A DNA stretch of 64,000 bases, taken from positions 186,001 to 250,000 of the forward strand of contig NZ_JAJALK010000002.1 in assembly GCF_020523825.1 (NCBI RefSeq). Direction: 5' to 3'. The DNA comes from Methylobacterium brachiatum (lineage in GTDB: Bacteria; Pseudomonadota; Alphaproteobacteria; Rhizobiales; Beijerinckiaceae). Under the pieces are notes generated by a model. The model saw nothing but the letters and a program-made list of their open reading frames with translations, did no database searches and was not told where the DNA came from. Made by a program: the position numbers and the translations under genes. Every line of letters starts with the position of its first letter. Within the stretch, counting starts at the first letter, position 1. Below, one piece after another: positions 43,905 to 52,869 of the stretch.

Positions 43905-45578
43905 TCAGAACGGATAGTAGCGCAGCGAGGCCAACCCGGTGACGAGGTGGGCGGAGGGCTGGGTTCCGGAAGCGCCCCGGAAGGCGTCGCGCTCCGTGTA
44001 GGAAGCCTGCGCGCCCGCCACGAGCCGCCCATACGCACCCTTGTACAGGTCGTGCCAGAAGCCCCCGGTGATCTGCCGGATGTCGCGGCTCTCCGCCTGG
44101 CAGGTCCCGCTCGCCGCCCCCTCGACGGCGCAGCCCGTGACCACCAGGGTGGGCGCGCCGTAGCCGGTGACGTTGCGGGCCCCGGCCCGCGACGCGTGCT
44201 CCCAGCCGGCATAGAGGTAGACGTCGGTGCCGGGCTGGATATGGGCGACCGCGCCGGTCAGCAGCTGGAAGGCCGGGATCGGGGCGATCGACCCGTCGGC
44301 CTTGAGGGCGAAGTCCGGCAGCTGCGCGGAGCCGTAGCGGCCGATGCCTTCGCCGACGAGGCCGCTGACCTGGACGTCGAGGACCTTGTCGATCACCGGC
44401 AGGGTCGTGGCGCCGCCGATGCCGTAGCCGAGGGCGCTGTCCGAGCGGCCGGGGAGGCGGGTCGCGGCGGTGATGTTCGTCGCGCTCAGGCGGTCGTCGA
44501 AGAAGCGCACCAGCCCCTTGACCTCGTAATGGCCGAAGCCCGGCTCGACCGCGAGCTTGCCGACGATGTCGGGGGCGCTGTTGTTCGAGTAGGTGGTCGC
44601 GGTGTTGAGCAGGCCGGCACCGTCGCCGGTGTTGTTGAGGTTGACCAGGCCGGGAGCGGCGAACGGGCTCGGCGGCAGGACGCTCTGGGGCGATTCCGCC
44701 GACAGGCCGGCCCAGAGCCCCGGCGCCAGATCCTTGACCACCCGCACCTGCGGATTGCGGGTCCAGTTGAAGCCCGGCACGTATTGCGCATCGATCGTGA
44801 GTGGGACCTGCTCCTTGAGCGCCGTGATCCCGGCGAGATCCGTGGTGATCAGGCTCCAGGCCTGGCCCGCCAGGACGTGCCAGCCGGAATCCAGGGCGTC
44901 GACCGTGGCGAAGATCTGCCGGACCCGCGGCACGTAGCTGTTGCTCTCGCGCGAGTTCGAGGTGGTCCCGGCCGCCAGGAAGTCGATCTCGTAATAGCCC
45001 GAGATCTGGAGCGTCGGCTCGACCTTGGCGGTGAACAGGCCGCTCAGCCGGCTCTGCCGGGCGGAGAACCGGAATTCGCTCTCGCGCGATTGCGGGCTGT
45101 TGCGGAACGGGATGCCGTTGAAGTCGCTCGCGACGTCCGAGACGAGGTTGGGATTGCGGAACACGCCCGCCAGCTCGACGAAGCCCCCCGGAGTGAAGCA
45201 GATCGCCGGCCCGAGCGCGTAGCTGCCGGCGTTGCAGACCAGGTCGTTGGCGAGGATCACCGGCGTATGCTCGGAGGCGGCCGGCCGCGCCCCGCCGGGG
45301 CCGCCCACCTGCGCCACCCGCTGCTGACGCTCGGTCCGTGCGGCGAGGCGCTCCTGCTCGTGCGACAGGGCCCGGCGGGCGCGGGTCTCGCCGGCGAGCG
45401 CGCTGCGCTGCGCGCCTGCCTGCCGGCGCAGGGCCGCGAGCTCCTGCTGCAGGGCCTGCATCTGCCGCTGCATCGCGTCCATCCGGGCCGCCATCGCGGC
45501 GGCGTCCTGGGCGCGGGCGGGGAGGGCGGTGAGGCCGGCGGCGAGGGCCAGGGCCCCGGAAAGACGGACGCGGGACAT
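43905..45578 (-). CDS. Outer-membrane porin-like protein with N-terminal coiled coil
   Basis: A 557-residue exported protein. The signal peptide (SGALALAAGLTALPARAQ) is followed by a heptad-rich coiled coil at about residues 28-90 (MDAMQRQMQALQQELAALRR). The rest is an alternating beta-barrel with LQISGYYEIDFLAAG and WHVLAGQAWSLITTD, and it ends in YYPF with a terminal Phe, the outer-membrane insertion signal. The architecture resembles DcaP-type trimeric porins. Two Cys pairs in loops (LVCNAGSYALGPAICF; GCAVEGAASGTCQ) could form disulfides. Substrate unknown. Confidence 0.78.
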   Translation of the reverse strand: MSRVRLSGALALAAGLTALPARAQDAAAMAARMDAMQRQMQALQQELAALRRQAGAQRSALAGETRARRALSHEQERLAARTERQQRVAQVGGPGGARPAASEHTPVILANDLVCNAGSYALGPAICFTPGGFVELAGVFRNPNLVSDVASDFNGIPFRNSPQSRESEFRFSARQSRLSGLFTAKVEPTLQISGYYEIDFLAAGTTSNSRESNSYVPRVRQIFATVDALDSGWHVLAGQAWSLITTDLAGITALKEQVPLTIDAQYVPGFNWTRNPQVRVVKDLAPGLWAGLSAESPQSVLPPSPFAAPGLVNLNNTGDGAGLLNTATTYSNNSAPDIVGKLAVEPGFGHYEVKGLVRFFDDRLSATNITAATRLPGRSDSALGYGIGGATTLPVIDKVLDVQVSGLVGEGIGRYGSAQLPDFALKADGSIAPIPAFQLLTGAVAHIQPGTDVYLYAGWEHASRAGARNVTGYGAPTLVVTGCAVEGAASGTCQAESRDIRQITGGFWHDLYKGAYGRLVAGAQASYTERDAFRGASGTQPSAHLVTGLASLRYYPF

Positions 45579-45880
45579 CGATCGTCACCCCGTGCAGGCG
45601 CGGTCCGGCAGGCGGACCGGAGGTGGGTTTCCGGCCTTGTCGGGCTGGTTCTGCGACGCGGGCGTGACGGCACCACCTTTAATCCCCACGCCCGGCCGGA
45701 AAGCCATCTTCTGCGCGCGGTGACCGGGTCGCTGTGACCCGGAGGCCACGCGCTCGGCAGGCGCGCCCGGGGCCGCTCGGGGCGGAGGCTGCGACCTTCC
45801 GACCGGAACTTGGCCGTGACGCCGCGGCGTTGTCCCCGAGATCGGATCGTCACGATCCACAACCATCGCGAGACAGCAGC
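45579..45880. other. Divergent intergenic region between the porin-like and ferritin-like genes
   Basis: About 302 bases. No gene, strong dyad or terminator is visible. It must contain both divergent promoters, but no confident -35/-10 pairs were found. Confidence 0.45.
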
Positions 45881-46390
45881 ATGACCTCTGACATACGCTC
45901 GATCTACGTCACGGCCCTCAAGAACACCCATGCCGTCGAGATGCAGGCCCTGCAGATCATGGAGCGGCAGGTCGAGCGCCTGGAGCGCTATCCGGAGATG
46001 GAGCAGGCCCTGCGCCGGCACATCCAGGAGACGCACGGCCAGCGCCAGCGCCTCGAGGAAGCCCTGCAGAGCCTGGGCGACGGCCCTTCGGCGCTGAAGG
46101 AAGGGTTCTTGGGCTTCGTCGGCAACATGATGGCGCTCGGCCACGCGCCCGCCCAGGACGAGATCCTGAAGAACACCTACGCCAACCACGCCTTCGAGAA
46201 TTTCGAGATCGCGGCCTACGAGTCGCTGCTCACGATCGCCGACGCGGCCGGCCAGCAGGCCCACCGGACCGGCTTCCAGCAATCGCTGAAGGAGGAGCAG
46301 GGCATGGCCGAGGCGGTGCGGTCGCTGATCAAGCCGACCACCGAGCGCTACCTCGCGCTGACCACGGCCGGCGAGAAGGCCGATCGCTGA
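45881..46390 (+). CDS. Ferritin-like DUF892 protein (YciE/YciF family)
   Basis: A 169-residue four-helix-bundle protein. IYVTALKNTHAVEMQALQIMERQ in helix one, HIQETHGQRQRLEEAL in helix two, and FENFEIAAYESLLTIAD in helix three carry the Glu and His residues of a di-metal centre. YciE/F proteins are stress-linked and often plasmid- or cluster-borne. The ATG at 45881 removes an arginine-rich extension. It is followed by a hairpin and an isochorismatase-fold gene in the same direction. Confidence 0.88.
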   Translation: MTSDIRSIYVTALKNTHAVEMQALQIMERQVERLERYPEMEQALRRHIQETHGQRQRLEEALQSLGDGPSALKEGFLGFVGNMMALGHAPAQDEILKNTYANHAFENFEIAAYESLLTIADAAGQQAHRTGFQQSLKEEQGMAEAVRSLIKPTTERYLALTTAGEKADR

Positions 46391-46402
46391 CGCGACCGAT
46401 CC

Positions 46403-46427
46403 CGGCCGGCCCGCTCCGGGCCGGCCG
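46403..46427 (+). terminator. Perfect GC hairpin after the ferritin-like gene
   Basis: CGGCCGGCCCG (46403-46413) pairs perfectly with CGGGCCGGCCG (46417-46427) around a CTC loop, 12 bases beyond the stop. No T run follows, so it may be an attenuator or an mRNA-stabilising hairpin rather than a full terminator. Confidence 0.55.
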
Positions 46428-46457
46428 CCCATATCCCCCGCAGGAACATCGCCGCCC

Positions 46458-47123
46458 ATGCGCGTGAGCGCGGACGCACGGACCGAGACCGGGTCATCGC
46501 CCGACGCGCATGCGGACGACAGCAGAGGATCCGCGGCCGAGCCCCTCGGCCGGTCCTGCATGCATCTCTGCGTCGACATGCAGCGCATGTTCGCCGAGCC
46601 CACCGACTGGCAGACCCCGTGGATGGCGCGCGTGCTGCCGCAGGTGCGCCGGCTGGCCGAGGCCCATCCCGACCGGACCGTCTTCACCCGCTTCATCCCG
46701 GCCGCCCGGCCCGGCGAGGGGCGCGGCACCTGGGCGACCTATTCGGAGCGGTGGTCGGGCATGACCCGCGCCGAACTCGATCCGGGACTGATCGAACTGG
46801 TCCCGGATCTGGCCCGCCTGGTCCCGCCCGCCGCGGTGATCGACAAGACCGTCTACTCGCCCTGGCTCGAATCCGACCTCGACGCGCGCCTCCAGGCGCA
46901 GGGCGTCGACACCCTGATCGTCACCGGGGCGGAGACCGATGTCTGCGTGCTGGCCGCCGTGCTCGGCGGCGTCGATTTCGGCTACCGCATCGTGCTGGCC
47001 ACGGACGGCCTGTGCAGCTCCTGCGACGAGGCCCACGACGCCCTCATGGTGATGTACCGGATGCGCTACGGGCACCAAGTCCTGACCCTCACCACCGACG
47101 AGATCCTGGAACGCTGGCCGTAA
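46458..47123 (+). CDS. Isochorismatase-family cysteine hydrolase
   Basis: A 221-residue hydrolase of the nicotinamidase/isochorismatase fold. The catalytic triad is visible: Asp40 (LCVDMQRMF), Lys130 (VIDKTVYSPW) and Cys163 (GAETDVCVLAAV). An N-terminal 30-residue polar extension precedes the fold. The family hydrolyses amides such as nicotinamide, ureidoacrylate or N-carbamoyl compounds; the substrate is not evident. It could be co-transcribed with the ferritin-like gene, 67 bases upstream. Confidence 0.88.
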   Translation: MRVSADARTETGSSPDAHADDSRGSAAEPLGRSCMHLCVDMQRMFAEPTDWQTPWMARVLPQVRRLAEAHPDRTVFTRFIPAARPGEGRGTWATYSERWSGMTRAELDPGLIELVPDLARLVPPAAVIDKTVYSPWLESDLDARLQAQGVDTLIVTGAETDVCVLAAVLGGVDFGYRIVLATDGLCSSCDEAHDALMVMYRMRYGHQVLTLTTDEILERWP

Positions 47124-47293
47124 GCGCGCTGCACTGCACTGTTATAGTCAAGCTCTGACGAGATCAGGCCGGACAGGCCCCGAGGGACGAATACGCGATT
47201 CACGCCGCTTGCCGCGCGAAAAACAGTCGCGGACGGCGAACCGAATGGCAGCGTGACCGTTATGTCATCGAACACTATTTCGGAGGGAAGGAC

Positions 47294-47491
47294 ATGGCCA
47301 AGCACGAGATCCTCGGGTACTTCGAGCACCGCCGCGACGGGGCCTGGGTGTGCGTCCGGCCGTTCACCCTCACCACGCGCGACGCCAGCGTCGATATCCG
47401 CCAGGGCATGCGCTTCGATTACGGCAAGCGCGTCGGCGGCCTCGACCTCGCCGAGTACCTGGAGCAGCTCGGCTCCCAGTTCGGCTCGTAG
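47294..47491 (+). CDS. Small conserved-looking protein, unknown
   Basis: A 65-residue protein that I cannot name. A strong ribosome-binding site (GGAGGGAAGGA) lies directly before its ATG. It is cytoplasmic, with FEHRRDGAWVCVRPFTL, then SVDIRQGMRFDYGKRVGGLDLAEYLEQLG. The mix of strands and one C-terminal helix suggests a small folded domain. It ends before a very strong bidirectional hairpin. Confidence 0.7.
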   Translation: MAKHEILGYFEHRRDGAWVCVRPFTLTTRDASVDIRQGMRFDYGKRVGGLDLAEYLEQLGSQFGS

Positions 47492-47548
47492 GAAGCGTCC
47501 CGCCCGGCCAGGCGCCGGCGGGCCCTCTTCGGACATCCCGTCTCTCGC

Positions 47549-47582
47549 GAGGGGCGCCGGGTCGACAGACCCGGCGCCCCTC
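47549..47582. terminator. Perfect 15-base-pair hairpin between converging genes
   Basis: The 15 bases at 47549-47563 (GAGGGGCGCCGGGTC) pair perfectly with 47568-47582 around the loop GACA. It lies between the rightward 65-residue protein gene and the leftward SDR gene, with its 3' arm within 7 bases of the SDR stop. The plus strand continues GCCGTTTC, a weak T stretch. Likely bidirectional termination. Confidence 0.7.
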
Positions 47583-47588
47583 GCCGTT

Positions 47589-48359
47589 TCAGGCCCCGCC
47601 CCACTGCATCGTGAGACCGCCATCGACCACCAGCGTGTGGCCGGTGACGTAATCGGATGCGCCCGAGGCGAGATACAGGATCGCCTTGGCGATCTCCTCC
47701 GGCTGGCCGGCGCGATGAAACGGGATCCGCTCCAGGGACTGGTCGAGCACCTCGGTCTTCTCGAAGCGGTCGGCGGTCATGGGCGTCTCGATCAGGCCGG
47801 GGGCGACGTTGTTGACGTTGATCCGGTCCTCGGCGAGCTCCCGCGACAGGCTGCGGCACAGGGAGCCGAGCCCGGCCTTGGACATGCCATAGGGCGCGCT
47901 CTCGGGCGTCGGCAGGTGCTGGGCCACCGAGGAGACGAACACGATCTTGCCGGCGCCGCCCTGCGACCGGCGCATCCCGATGAACGGGCGCGCGCAGAAC
48001 AGCGGGCCCATCAGGTTCACGCGCAGGATCCGCTCCAGCACCGTGTCGTCCATCTCGGCGACCGGCATGCCGCTCATCGCCTGGCCGGCATTGGCCACCA
48101 GGATGTCGAGCGTGCCCAGCTCGCTGCCGATGCGGTCGTAGGCGGCGTTCACCGCGGCGGGATCGCCGACATCCAGCTGCAGCACCACGGCGCGGCGGCC
48201 GGCGGCCTCGACCCGGGCCGCGGTCTCGCGGATGCCGGCCTCGTCGGTGTGGTAGGTGATCGCCACGTCCGCGCCCTCCCGGGCGAACAGCTCCGCGGTC
48301 GCCTGCCCGATGCCGGAATCGGCTCCGGTGATCAGGGCTCGTTTGTCCGTCAGCATCAT
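47589..48359 (-). CDS. Short-chain dehydrogenase/reductase (classical SDR)
   Basis: A 256-residue NAD(P)-dependent oxidoreductase. The cofactor motif TGADSGIG is at residues 11-18, NAG at 90-92, Ser144 in FVSSVAQ, and the catalytic Tyr157/Lys161 in YGMSKAG. The ending GHTLVVDGGLTMQW is typical of glucose 1-dehydrogenase-like SDRs. Substrate unknown. A TetR regulator is divergent from it, and probably controls it. Confidence 0.93.
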   Translation of the reverse strand: MMLTDKRALITGADSGIGQATAELFAREGADVAITYHTDEAGIRETAARVEAAGRRAVVLQLDVGDPAAVNAAYDRIGSELGTLDILVANAGQAMSGMPVAEMDDTVLERILRVNLMGPLFCARPFIGMRRSQGGAGKIVFVSSVAQHLPTPESAPYGMSKAGLGSLCRSLSRELAEDRINVNNVAPGLIETPMTADRFEKTEVLDQSLERIPFHRAGQPEEIAKAILYLASGASDYVTGHTLVVDGGLTMQWGGA

Positions 48360-48523
48360 GATGCGCGCCTCGTTCGCTGGCCGCCCTGAAAGCGGCCGGA
48401 TGCCGGGGCAATGGGTCGGGCCGGGGAGGGTTCCGAACGCGCCGACCCGCCGCAGATAATCGTCAGCCGGGGGTGGCCGGGGGTCTTTGACGCCCGGCGC
48501 GCCCGTGCCCTAGTGAGGAGCGT

Positions 48524-49147
48524 ATGTCCCTGGAAGCCCCGACCCCTCTGCTGGCGGAGGAGAGCGCGCCCACCACCCGCTGCCGCATCCTGGCGACGGC
48601 GGCGGGCTACTTTCGCGAGATCGGCTACCAGAAGACCACCGTGGCGGACATCGCCCGGACGCTGAAGATGAGCCCGGCCAACGTCTACCGGTTCTTCGAT
48701 TCGAAGAAGGCGATCAACGAGGCGGTGCTGGAGCGGCTGATCGGCGAGATCGAGGCCCTGGTCTCGGAGATTGCGGCCCGGCCGGGCCTGACCGCCACCG
48801 AGCGCCTCGTGGCGGCGATCGACCTCCTGCACCGCGACTGCACGCGGCGCTGCGAGGAATTTCCCCGGCTGCACGAGATGGTCGAGGCGGCCATGGGCGA
48901 GAGCTGGGAGGTCTGCCGCCACCACATCGCCCGGATCACCGCCGGGTTCGAGCGCATCGTCCGCGAGGGCGTGGAGCGGGGCGAGTTCGAGGCCGCCGAC
49001 CCGGCGGAAGCGGCCGCCTGCATCCATGCCGGCATCGTCCGCTACACGCATCCGCTGCTGGTCGGGCAGGCGGCCCTGCAGCCGGTGCCGTCCCTCGAGG
49101 CCATGACCGCATTCCTGTTGCGGGGCCTCGCGCAGAGGGGACGATAG
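48524..49147 (+). CDS. TetR-family transcriptional regulator
   Basis: A 207-residue regulator. The N-terminal helix-turn-helix is at about residues 15-65: RCRILATAAGYFREIGYQKTTVADIA and MSPANVYRFFDSKKAI. The C-terminal domain is helical, with several Cys and His (LHRDCTRRCEEF, EVCRHHIARI) that may be metal or redox sensitive. Divergent from the SDR gene across 164 bases, where GCCGGGGGTGGCCGGGGGTC is a direct repeat but not a clear operator. Confidence 0.92.
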   Translation: MSLEAPTPLLAEESAPTTRCRILATAAGYFREIGYQKTTVADIARTLKMSPANVYRFFDSKKAINEAVLERLIGEIEALVSEIAARPGLTATERLVAAIDLLHRDCTRRCEEFPRLHEMVEAAMGESWEVCRHHIARITAGFERIVREGVERGEFEAADPAEAAACIHAGIVRYTHPLLVGQAALQPVPSLEAMTAFLLRGLAQRGR

Positions 49148-49220
49148 TCCGGCACGCGGGCCGCCGACGGAGGGATCTCTTAGATCGCGGGACGCGCCGA
49201 CCGATCGAACGGCCGTCACC

Positions 49221-50039
49221 TCACGTCCCGGGCATTCCGTTCGGCGCCTTGACGGCCCCTCGCGCGGCGTGCCGGATCCGGCCGGGATGATCCTCCACCA
49301 TCCGGATCACGTGGAGGCAATCGGCCTCGTGATCGGTGCCGCCATGATCGCGGGCTAGCAGGGCCTTCAGGGTCGGCGTGTCGAAGCGGCCGGCCCCCGC
49401 CCCGATCCACCAATGCAGCCCGGCCTTGCTCTGGACCGCCGTTGCCCAGGACGACCCCTTGCCCCAGGGGCCGACCACCAGGAACCAATCCGTGGCGCCG
49501 ATGCGGACGCGATGGTCGATGCGGAAATGGTCGCCGATGCGAACATCGCTGCCGATCATGGCCTGCCAGCCGATTGTCGTACCGTCGCCGATGAAGGCGC
49601 GGGAGCCGATCCTGGCGCGAACGCCGATCCGCGCGTCGACGCCGATATAGGCGCTGGACCCGATCGTGGCGCCGGTTCCGATATCGGCGTCGTTGCGGAC
49701 GGTGGCACCGTCGCCGATCCGCGCCCTGTCGCCGATCCGGACGCGGGCCTCGATCTCAGCCTTCTCGCCGATGCCGGCGCAGAAACCCACGACGGCGCCG
49801 GACCGGATCCTGGCGCCGTCGCCGATGACCGCCTCGCCCAGGCAGGCCTCGTCGTTCACGATGACGTCGGCCCCGATGACGGCGCCGGGCCACACGGTGG
49901 CGCGTGCGTCCAGATAGGCGGTCGGATGAACGCGGGCCGAGCACCCGACGATTGCGCCGGGCGACCCGTCCGGGTTGGGCCGGCGGACGGCGTCGGCCTC
50001 GTGAAAGCCACCGAAGCGGTGGCGGAAAGACTCGGGCAT
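49221..50039 (-). CDS. Left-handed parallel beta-helix (hexapeptide repeat) protein with extra C-terminal domain
   Basis: A 272-residue protein. Residues about 33-182 form some 20 hexapeptide-like turns (IGDGARI, IGEKAEI, IGDRARI, IGTGATI, IGSRAFI). The last 90 residues (FLVVGPWGKG onward, with LHWWIGAGAG and FDTPTLKALLARDHGG) form a separate, unrecognised domain. It has no acetyltransferase catalytic His in a standard loop context. It may be structural or enzyme-like; the start at 50039 is likely, with 50093 as an alternative. No partner genes are next to it. Confidence 0.75.
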   Translation of the reverse strand: MPESFRHRFGGFHEADAVRRPNPDGSPGAIVGCSARVHPTAYLDARATVWPGAVIGADVIVNDEACLGEAVIGDGARIRSGAVVGFCAGIGEKAEIEARVRIGDRARIGDGATVRNDADIGTGATIGSSAYIGVDARIGVRARIGSRAFIGDGTTIGWQAMIGSDVRIGDHFRIDHRVRIGATDWFLVVGPWGKGSSWATAVQSKAGLHWWIGAGAGRFDTPTLKALLARDHGGTDHEADCLHVIRMVEDHPGRIRHAARGAVKAPNGMPGT

Positions 50040-50336
50040 GGGGAGCACTGAGGACGATGCGACCGGATCCGGCGGAACACCGGATCGAATCACAGTCCGT
50101 CCGGCGCCCGCGACGAGCCGGGCCGGTTACGCGACCGCGGGGCCGCAGCCAAGCCGGCATCGCATGTGGATGTCGACGGCCTGACCAGGCATCTCCTGCA
50201 CGCGACGTGCCCAGGCAGGCGCGGGCATGCGGCGCACGACCGCGACCCGATCTTCGAGGCCGTCGCCACCGCGCTTCAGGGCCTGTCGATCCCGCACCCG
50301 GCCCGTGATGGATAGGCCGCCCCTGAGATGTGAAGC
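50040..50336. other. Intergenic stretch between the hexapeptide-repeat and DUF1330 genes
   Basis: About 297 bases with no supported gene. A 49-codon open frame from GTG 50166 to TAG 50315 has no recognisable features. No dyad or terminator is clear. Confidence 0.45.
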
Positions 50337-50681
50337 CTATTCCGAGGCCCGCCCGGCCTCCGGCGCCGGCTCGGAGGTGCTCGGCTGCGGGCCGTCATAG
50401 CCCTCGATCACCAGGATCTCGGCCTCGACGCCGCCGCGCTGCTTGGCCTTGGCCGCCTGGTAGAGATCCGAGTTCCAGCAGGCGCGGGCGTCGGCGTAGC
50501 TCGGGAACTCGATCACCACGTTGCGGGACCGGGGCTGCCCCATCACCGCCTCGAAGGCGCCGCCGCGCACCAGGAAGCGCCCGCCATGCTTGGCGAAGGC
50601 GGCGCCGTTGGCGGCCACGTAATCCTTGTAGGCCTCCGCGTCGCGGACATCGACCCGCGCGATCCAGTAGCCCTTCGCCAT
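50337..50681 (-). CDS. DUF1330 domain protein
   Basis: A 114-residue dimeric alpha+beta barrel-type protein. MAKGYWIARVDVRDAEAYKDYV at the N-terminus and FLVRGGAFEAVMG, RNVVIEFPSYADARACWNS and LVIEGYDG are the DUF1330 pattern. The start at 50681 is preferred to the upstream ATG by four residues. It lies 62 bases downstream of pyrF on the same strand, a frequent alphaproteobacterial pairing. Function unknown. Confidence 0.9.
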   Translation of the reverse strand: MAKGYWIARVDVRDAEAYKDYVAANGAAFAKHGGRFLVRGGAFEAVMGQPRSRNVVIEFPSYADARACWNSDLYQAAKAKQRGGVEAEILVIEGYDGPQPSTSEPAPEAGRASE

Positions 50682-50743
50682 CCTGCGCCTCATCGGTTGC
50701 GGAGGTGAGATGGATTCCGGTTGCCGGAAGGCAATGCCGGGAT

Positions 50744-51436
50744 TCAGGCGAGTTCGGCGACGATCGCCTGCGCGACCGCGCGGGGATCGGCGGCGCCGGT
50801 GATCGGGCGCCCGACCACCACGTGGTCGATCCCGACCTTGCGGGCATCCCCGGGGGTCATCACCCGCTTCTGGTCGCCGGCCTCCGCGCCCGCCGGGCGG
50901 ATGCCCGGGGTGACGATCAGCCGGTCCGGCCCGACGATGCGCCGGACCGAGGCCGCCTCGGCCGCCGAGCAGACCAGGCCGTCGACGCCGATCTCCGCGG
51001 CCTGGGCGGCGCGCTTGGCCACCAGCTCGGCCACCGGCAGGCCGTAGCCGGCCTCCGCGGCGTCGGCATCGTCGTAGGAGGTGAGCACCGTCACGGCCAG
51101 GATCTTCAGATCCGCCCCCCGCCCGCGCACGGCCGCCCGCATGGTCTGGGGATAGGCGTGCACGGTGAGGAAGGTGGCGCCCAGGCCCGAGGCCGAGCGC
51201 ACGCCCTCCTCGACGGTGTTGCCGATGTCGTGCAGCTTCAGGTCGAGGAACACCTTGAGGCCGCGCGCCGCCAGCCGCTCGGCGAGCGCCAGGCCGCCCG
51301 CATAGCCCAGCCGGTAGCCGATCTTGTAGAAGGTCGCGGCATCCCCGATCCGGTCGATCAGCGCCTCGGCCTCGGCCACGCTCGGGAGATCGAGGGCCAC
51401 GATCAGGCGGTCGCGGGGGTCTGCACGCACGGTCAT
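50744..51436 (-). CDS. pyrF: Orotidine 5'-phosphate decarboxylase
   Basis: A 230-residue TIM-barrel enzyme for the last step of UMP synthesis. The catalytic array Asp65-Lys67-Asp70 lies in [13 protein letters not shown], and the phosphate-binding [12 protein letters not shown] is near the C-terminus. The substrate loop VTPGIRPAG is present. The ATG at 51436 is the standard start. The length is normal. Co-transcription with the DUF1330 gene is likely. Confidence 0.96.
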   Translation of the reverse strand: MTVRADPRDRLIVALDLPSVAEAEALIDRIGDAATFYKIGYRLGYAGGLALAERLAARGLKVFLDLKLHDIGNTVEEGVRSASGLGATFLTVHAYPQTMRAAVRGRGADLKILAVTVLTSYDDADAAEAGYGLPVAELVAKRAAQAAEIGVDGLVCSAAEAASVRRIVGPDRLIVTPGIRPAGAEAGDQKRVMTPGDARKVGIDHVVVGRPITGAADPRAVAQAIVAELA

Positions 51437-51504
51437 CGGGGCGTCCTTCGGGCTGGCGGCACGGATCACGCCGCGGCGATCCCTGTCAATCCGGCCCGGG
51501 CGCG

Positions 51505-51858
51505 TCAGCCGCGCTTGACGGCCCTGGATCGCCGCCTGCCGCGGGCGATCCCCGCGGCCAAAGCCTCGTTCATGCGCGCCTGCCAGCCGGGACCGCCGGC
51601 CTTGTAGGCGGCGAGCACGTCGGGATCGACGCTCAAGGTGAGCTGTACGCGCCCGCTCTCAGCCTGCGAGGGGCTCCCCTGGGTCAGCGCGGCGTAGACG
51701 GTGGGCGGAAGCACGTCGCGGGCCGGGCGCAGACGCGCAAGTTCCGCATCGGTCAGTTCCTCCGAATCGGGATTGTTGGCGATGGCCGCCTGCAGGAGCG
51801 CCTCCTCGGCATCGCTGAGGGGAGGCGCCCTTCGCTTGGTCGTGTCACGCGTCGTCAT
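51505..51858 (-). CDS. brnA: BrnA-type antitoxin
   Basis: A 117-residue ribbon-helix-helix antitoxin. The C-terminal core [30 protein letters not shown] is the BrnA DNA-binding/dimer unit; the N-terminal half ([33 protein letters not shown]) would contact the toxin. Its start overlaps the end of the toxin gene by 14 bases. BrnA with BrnT represses its own operon. Confidence 0.9.
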   Translation of the reverse strand: MTTRDTTKRRAPPLSDAEEALLQAAIANNPDSEELTDAELARLRPARDVLPPTVYAALTQGSPSQAESGRVQLTLSVDPDVLAAYKAGGPGWQARMNEALAAGIARGRRRSRAVKRG

Positions 51859-52123
51859 AGGCCATCCGCTCCTTCCGGCTCGCCGGGCGCAGGCTGATCG
51901 CCGAAACCGCCTCGGTTCCGAGCACCGCGAAGGTGAGGGTCACGAGCTGCGAGTCCAGGAAACCGACGGCCTTGAAGCGGCGCCCGCCAGTCTTGCTCGC
52001 GTGGGTCTCGCTGACCAGGGCGGTGTCCCATTCGAAACGGGCCTGTGCATCGGCAAAATCCAGGCCATGCCCCTCGGGCGGCGGCCTGAGGTTCCTCTGA
52101 CGCTTCGGCTCGTCCCAGACCAT
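51845..52123 (-). CDS. brnT: BrnT-type toxin (RelE-fold RNase)
   Basis: A 92-residue protein from the ATG at 52123 (MVWDEPKRQRNLR); the upstream part of the open frame is unlike the family. The core HGLDFADAQARFEWD, then the central FKAVGFLDSQLVTLTFAV and the [13 protein letters not shown] end, are the BrnT signature with the Arg/Glu/Lys residues needed for RNA cleavage. Toxin-first order and overlap with brnA are standard for BrnTA. Confidence 0.92.
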   Translation of the reverse strand: MVWDEPKRQRNLRPPPEGHGLDFADAQARFEWDTALVSETHASKTGGRRFKAVGFLDSQLVTLTFAVLGTEAVSAISLRPASRKERMAYDDA

Positions 52124-52192
52124 CCGCACACGATTTTGTAGCGCCCGGATGGCGGCGCCGTCGAGCCTGTTCAACCCCCGCTCCGAGACGTC

Positions 52193-52819
52193 TCACCGGC
52201 CCAGCACCCGCGCCACCTCTGCCTTCAGCACCGGCAGCAGCTCCGCCTCGAACCAGGGCTCGCGCTTGAGCCAGCCGTTGTTGCGCCAGGACGGGTGCGG
52301 CAGGGGCAGGACCCGGGGGCGGCGGGGCTCGGCCAGGATCGCGCGCCAGCGCCGCACGGTGCCGGTCAGGCCGTCCTCCATCCGGCCCAGATGCCAGGCC
52401 TGCGCGTACTGGCCGATCACCAGGATGAGATCGAGGTTCGGCAGGCCGGAGAACAGCTCCGCCCGCCAGCGCTCGGCGCATTCCCGGCGCGGCGGCCGGT
52501 CGCCGCCCTTGGCGTCGAGGCCGGGGAAGCAGGAGCCCATCGGCACGATCGCCACCTGCGCGGGGTCGTAGAACCGCGCCTCGTCGAGGCCGAGCCAGCT
52601 CCGCAGCCGTACCCCGGACGGGTCGGTGAAGGGCAGGCCGGTGCGGTGGGCTCGGGTGCCGGGGGCCTGGCTCGCCACGCAGAGCCGCGCGCCGGTGCTG
52701 CCCTGCACGATCGGCCGCGGCTCCTGGGGCAGGGGCGGCCCGTAGAGCGGGCTGTCCCGGCACAGGCGGCAGGCGCGCAGGCGGGCGGCAATGTCTTCGA
52801 ACGGGGCGGGGGACGGCAT
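52193..52819 (-). CDS. Uracil-DNA-glycosylase superfamily protein
   Basis: A 208-residue protein of the UDG-like fold. A Cys-containing N-terminal stretch (RLRACRLCRDSPL) is followed by VASQAPGTRAHRTGLPFTDPSG, the motif-I region of this superfamily, and PHPSWRNNGWLKREPWFE, the HPS motif near the C-terminus. Such proteins are usually annotated as uracil-DNA glycosylase family; it has only two of the Cys ligands of the iron-sulfur families 4 and 5, so activity is not certain. It begins next to the BrnTA module. Confidence 0.85.
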   Translation of the reverse strand: MPSPAPFEDIAARLRACRLCRDSPLYGPPLPQEPRPIVQGSTGARLCVASQAPGTRAHRTGLPFTDPSGVRLRSWLGLDEARFYDPAQVAIVPMGSCFPGLDAKGGDRPPRRECAERWRAELFSGLPNLDLILVIGQYAQAWHLGRMEDGLTGTVRRWRAILAEPRRPRVLPLPHPSWRNNGWLKREPWFEAELLPVLKAEVARVLGR

Positions 52820-52869
52820 CCGCCCAAGATGGCGAGCGGCCGCGCGGAAACCAAAAAAACGGCGCCCCC

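Noticed and set aside
50166-50315. 49-codon open frame starting at GTG
   Set aside because: No ribosome-binding site, signal or family pattern; too short to support.
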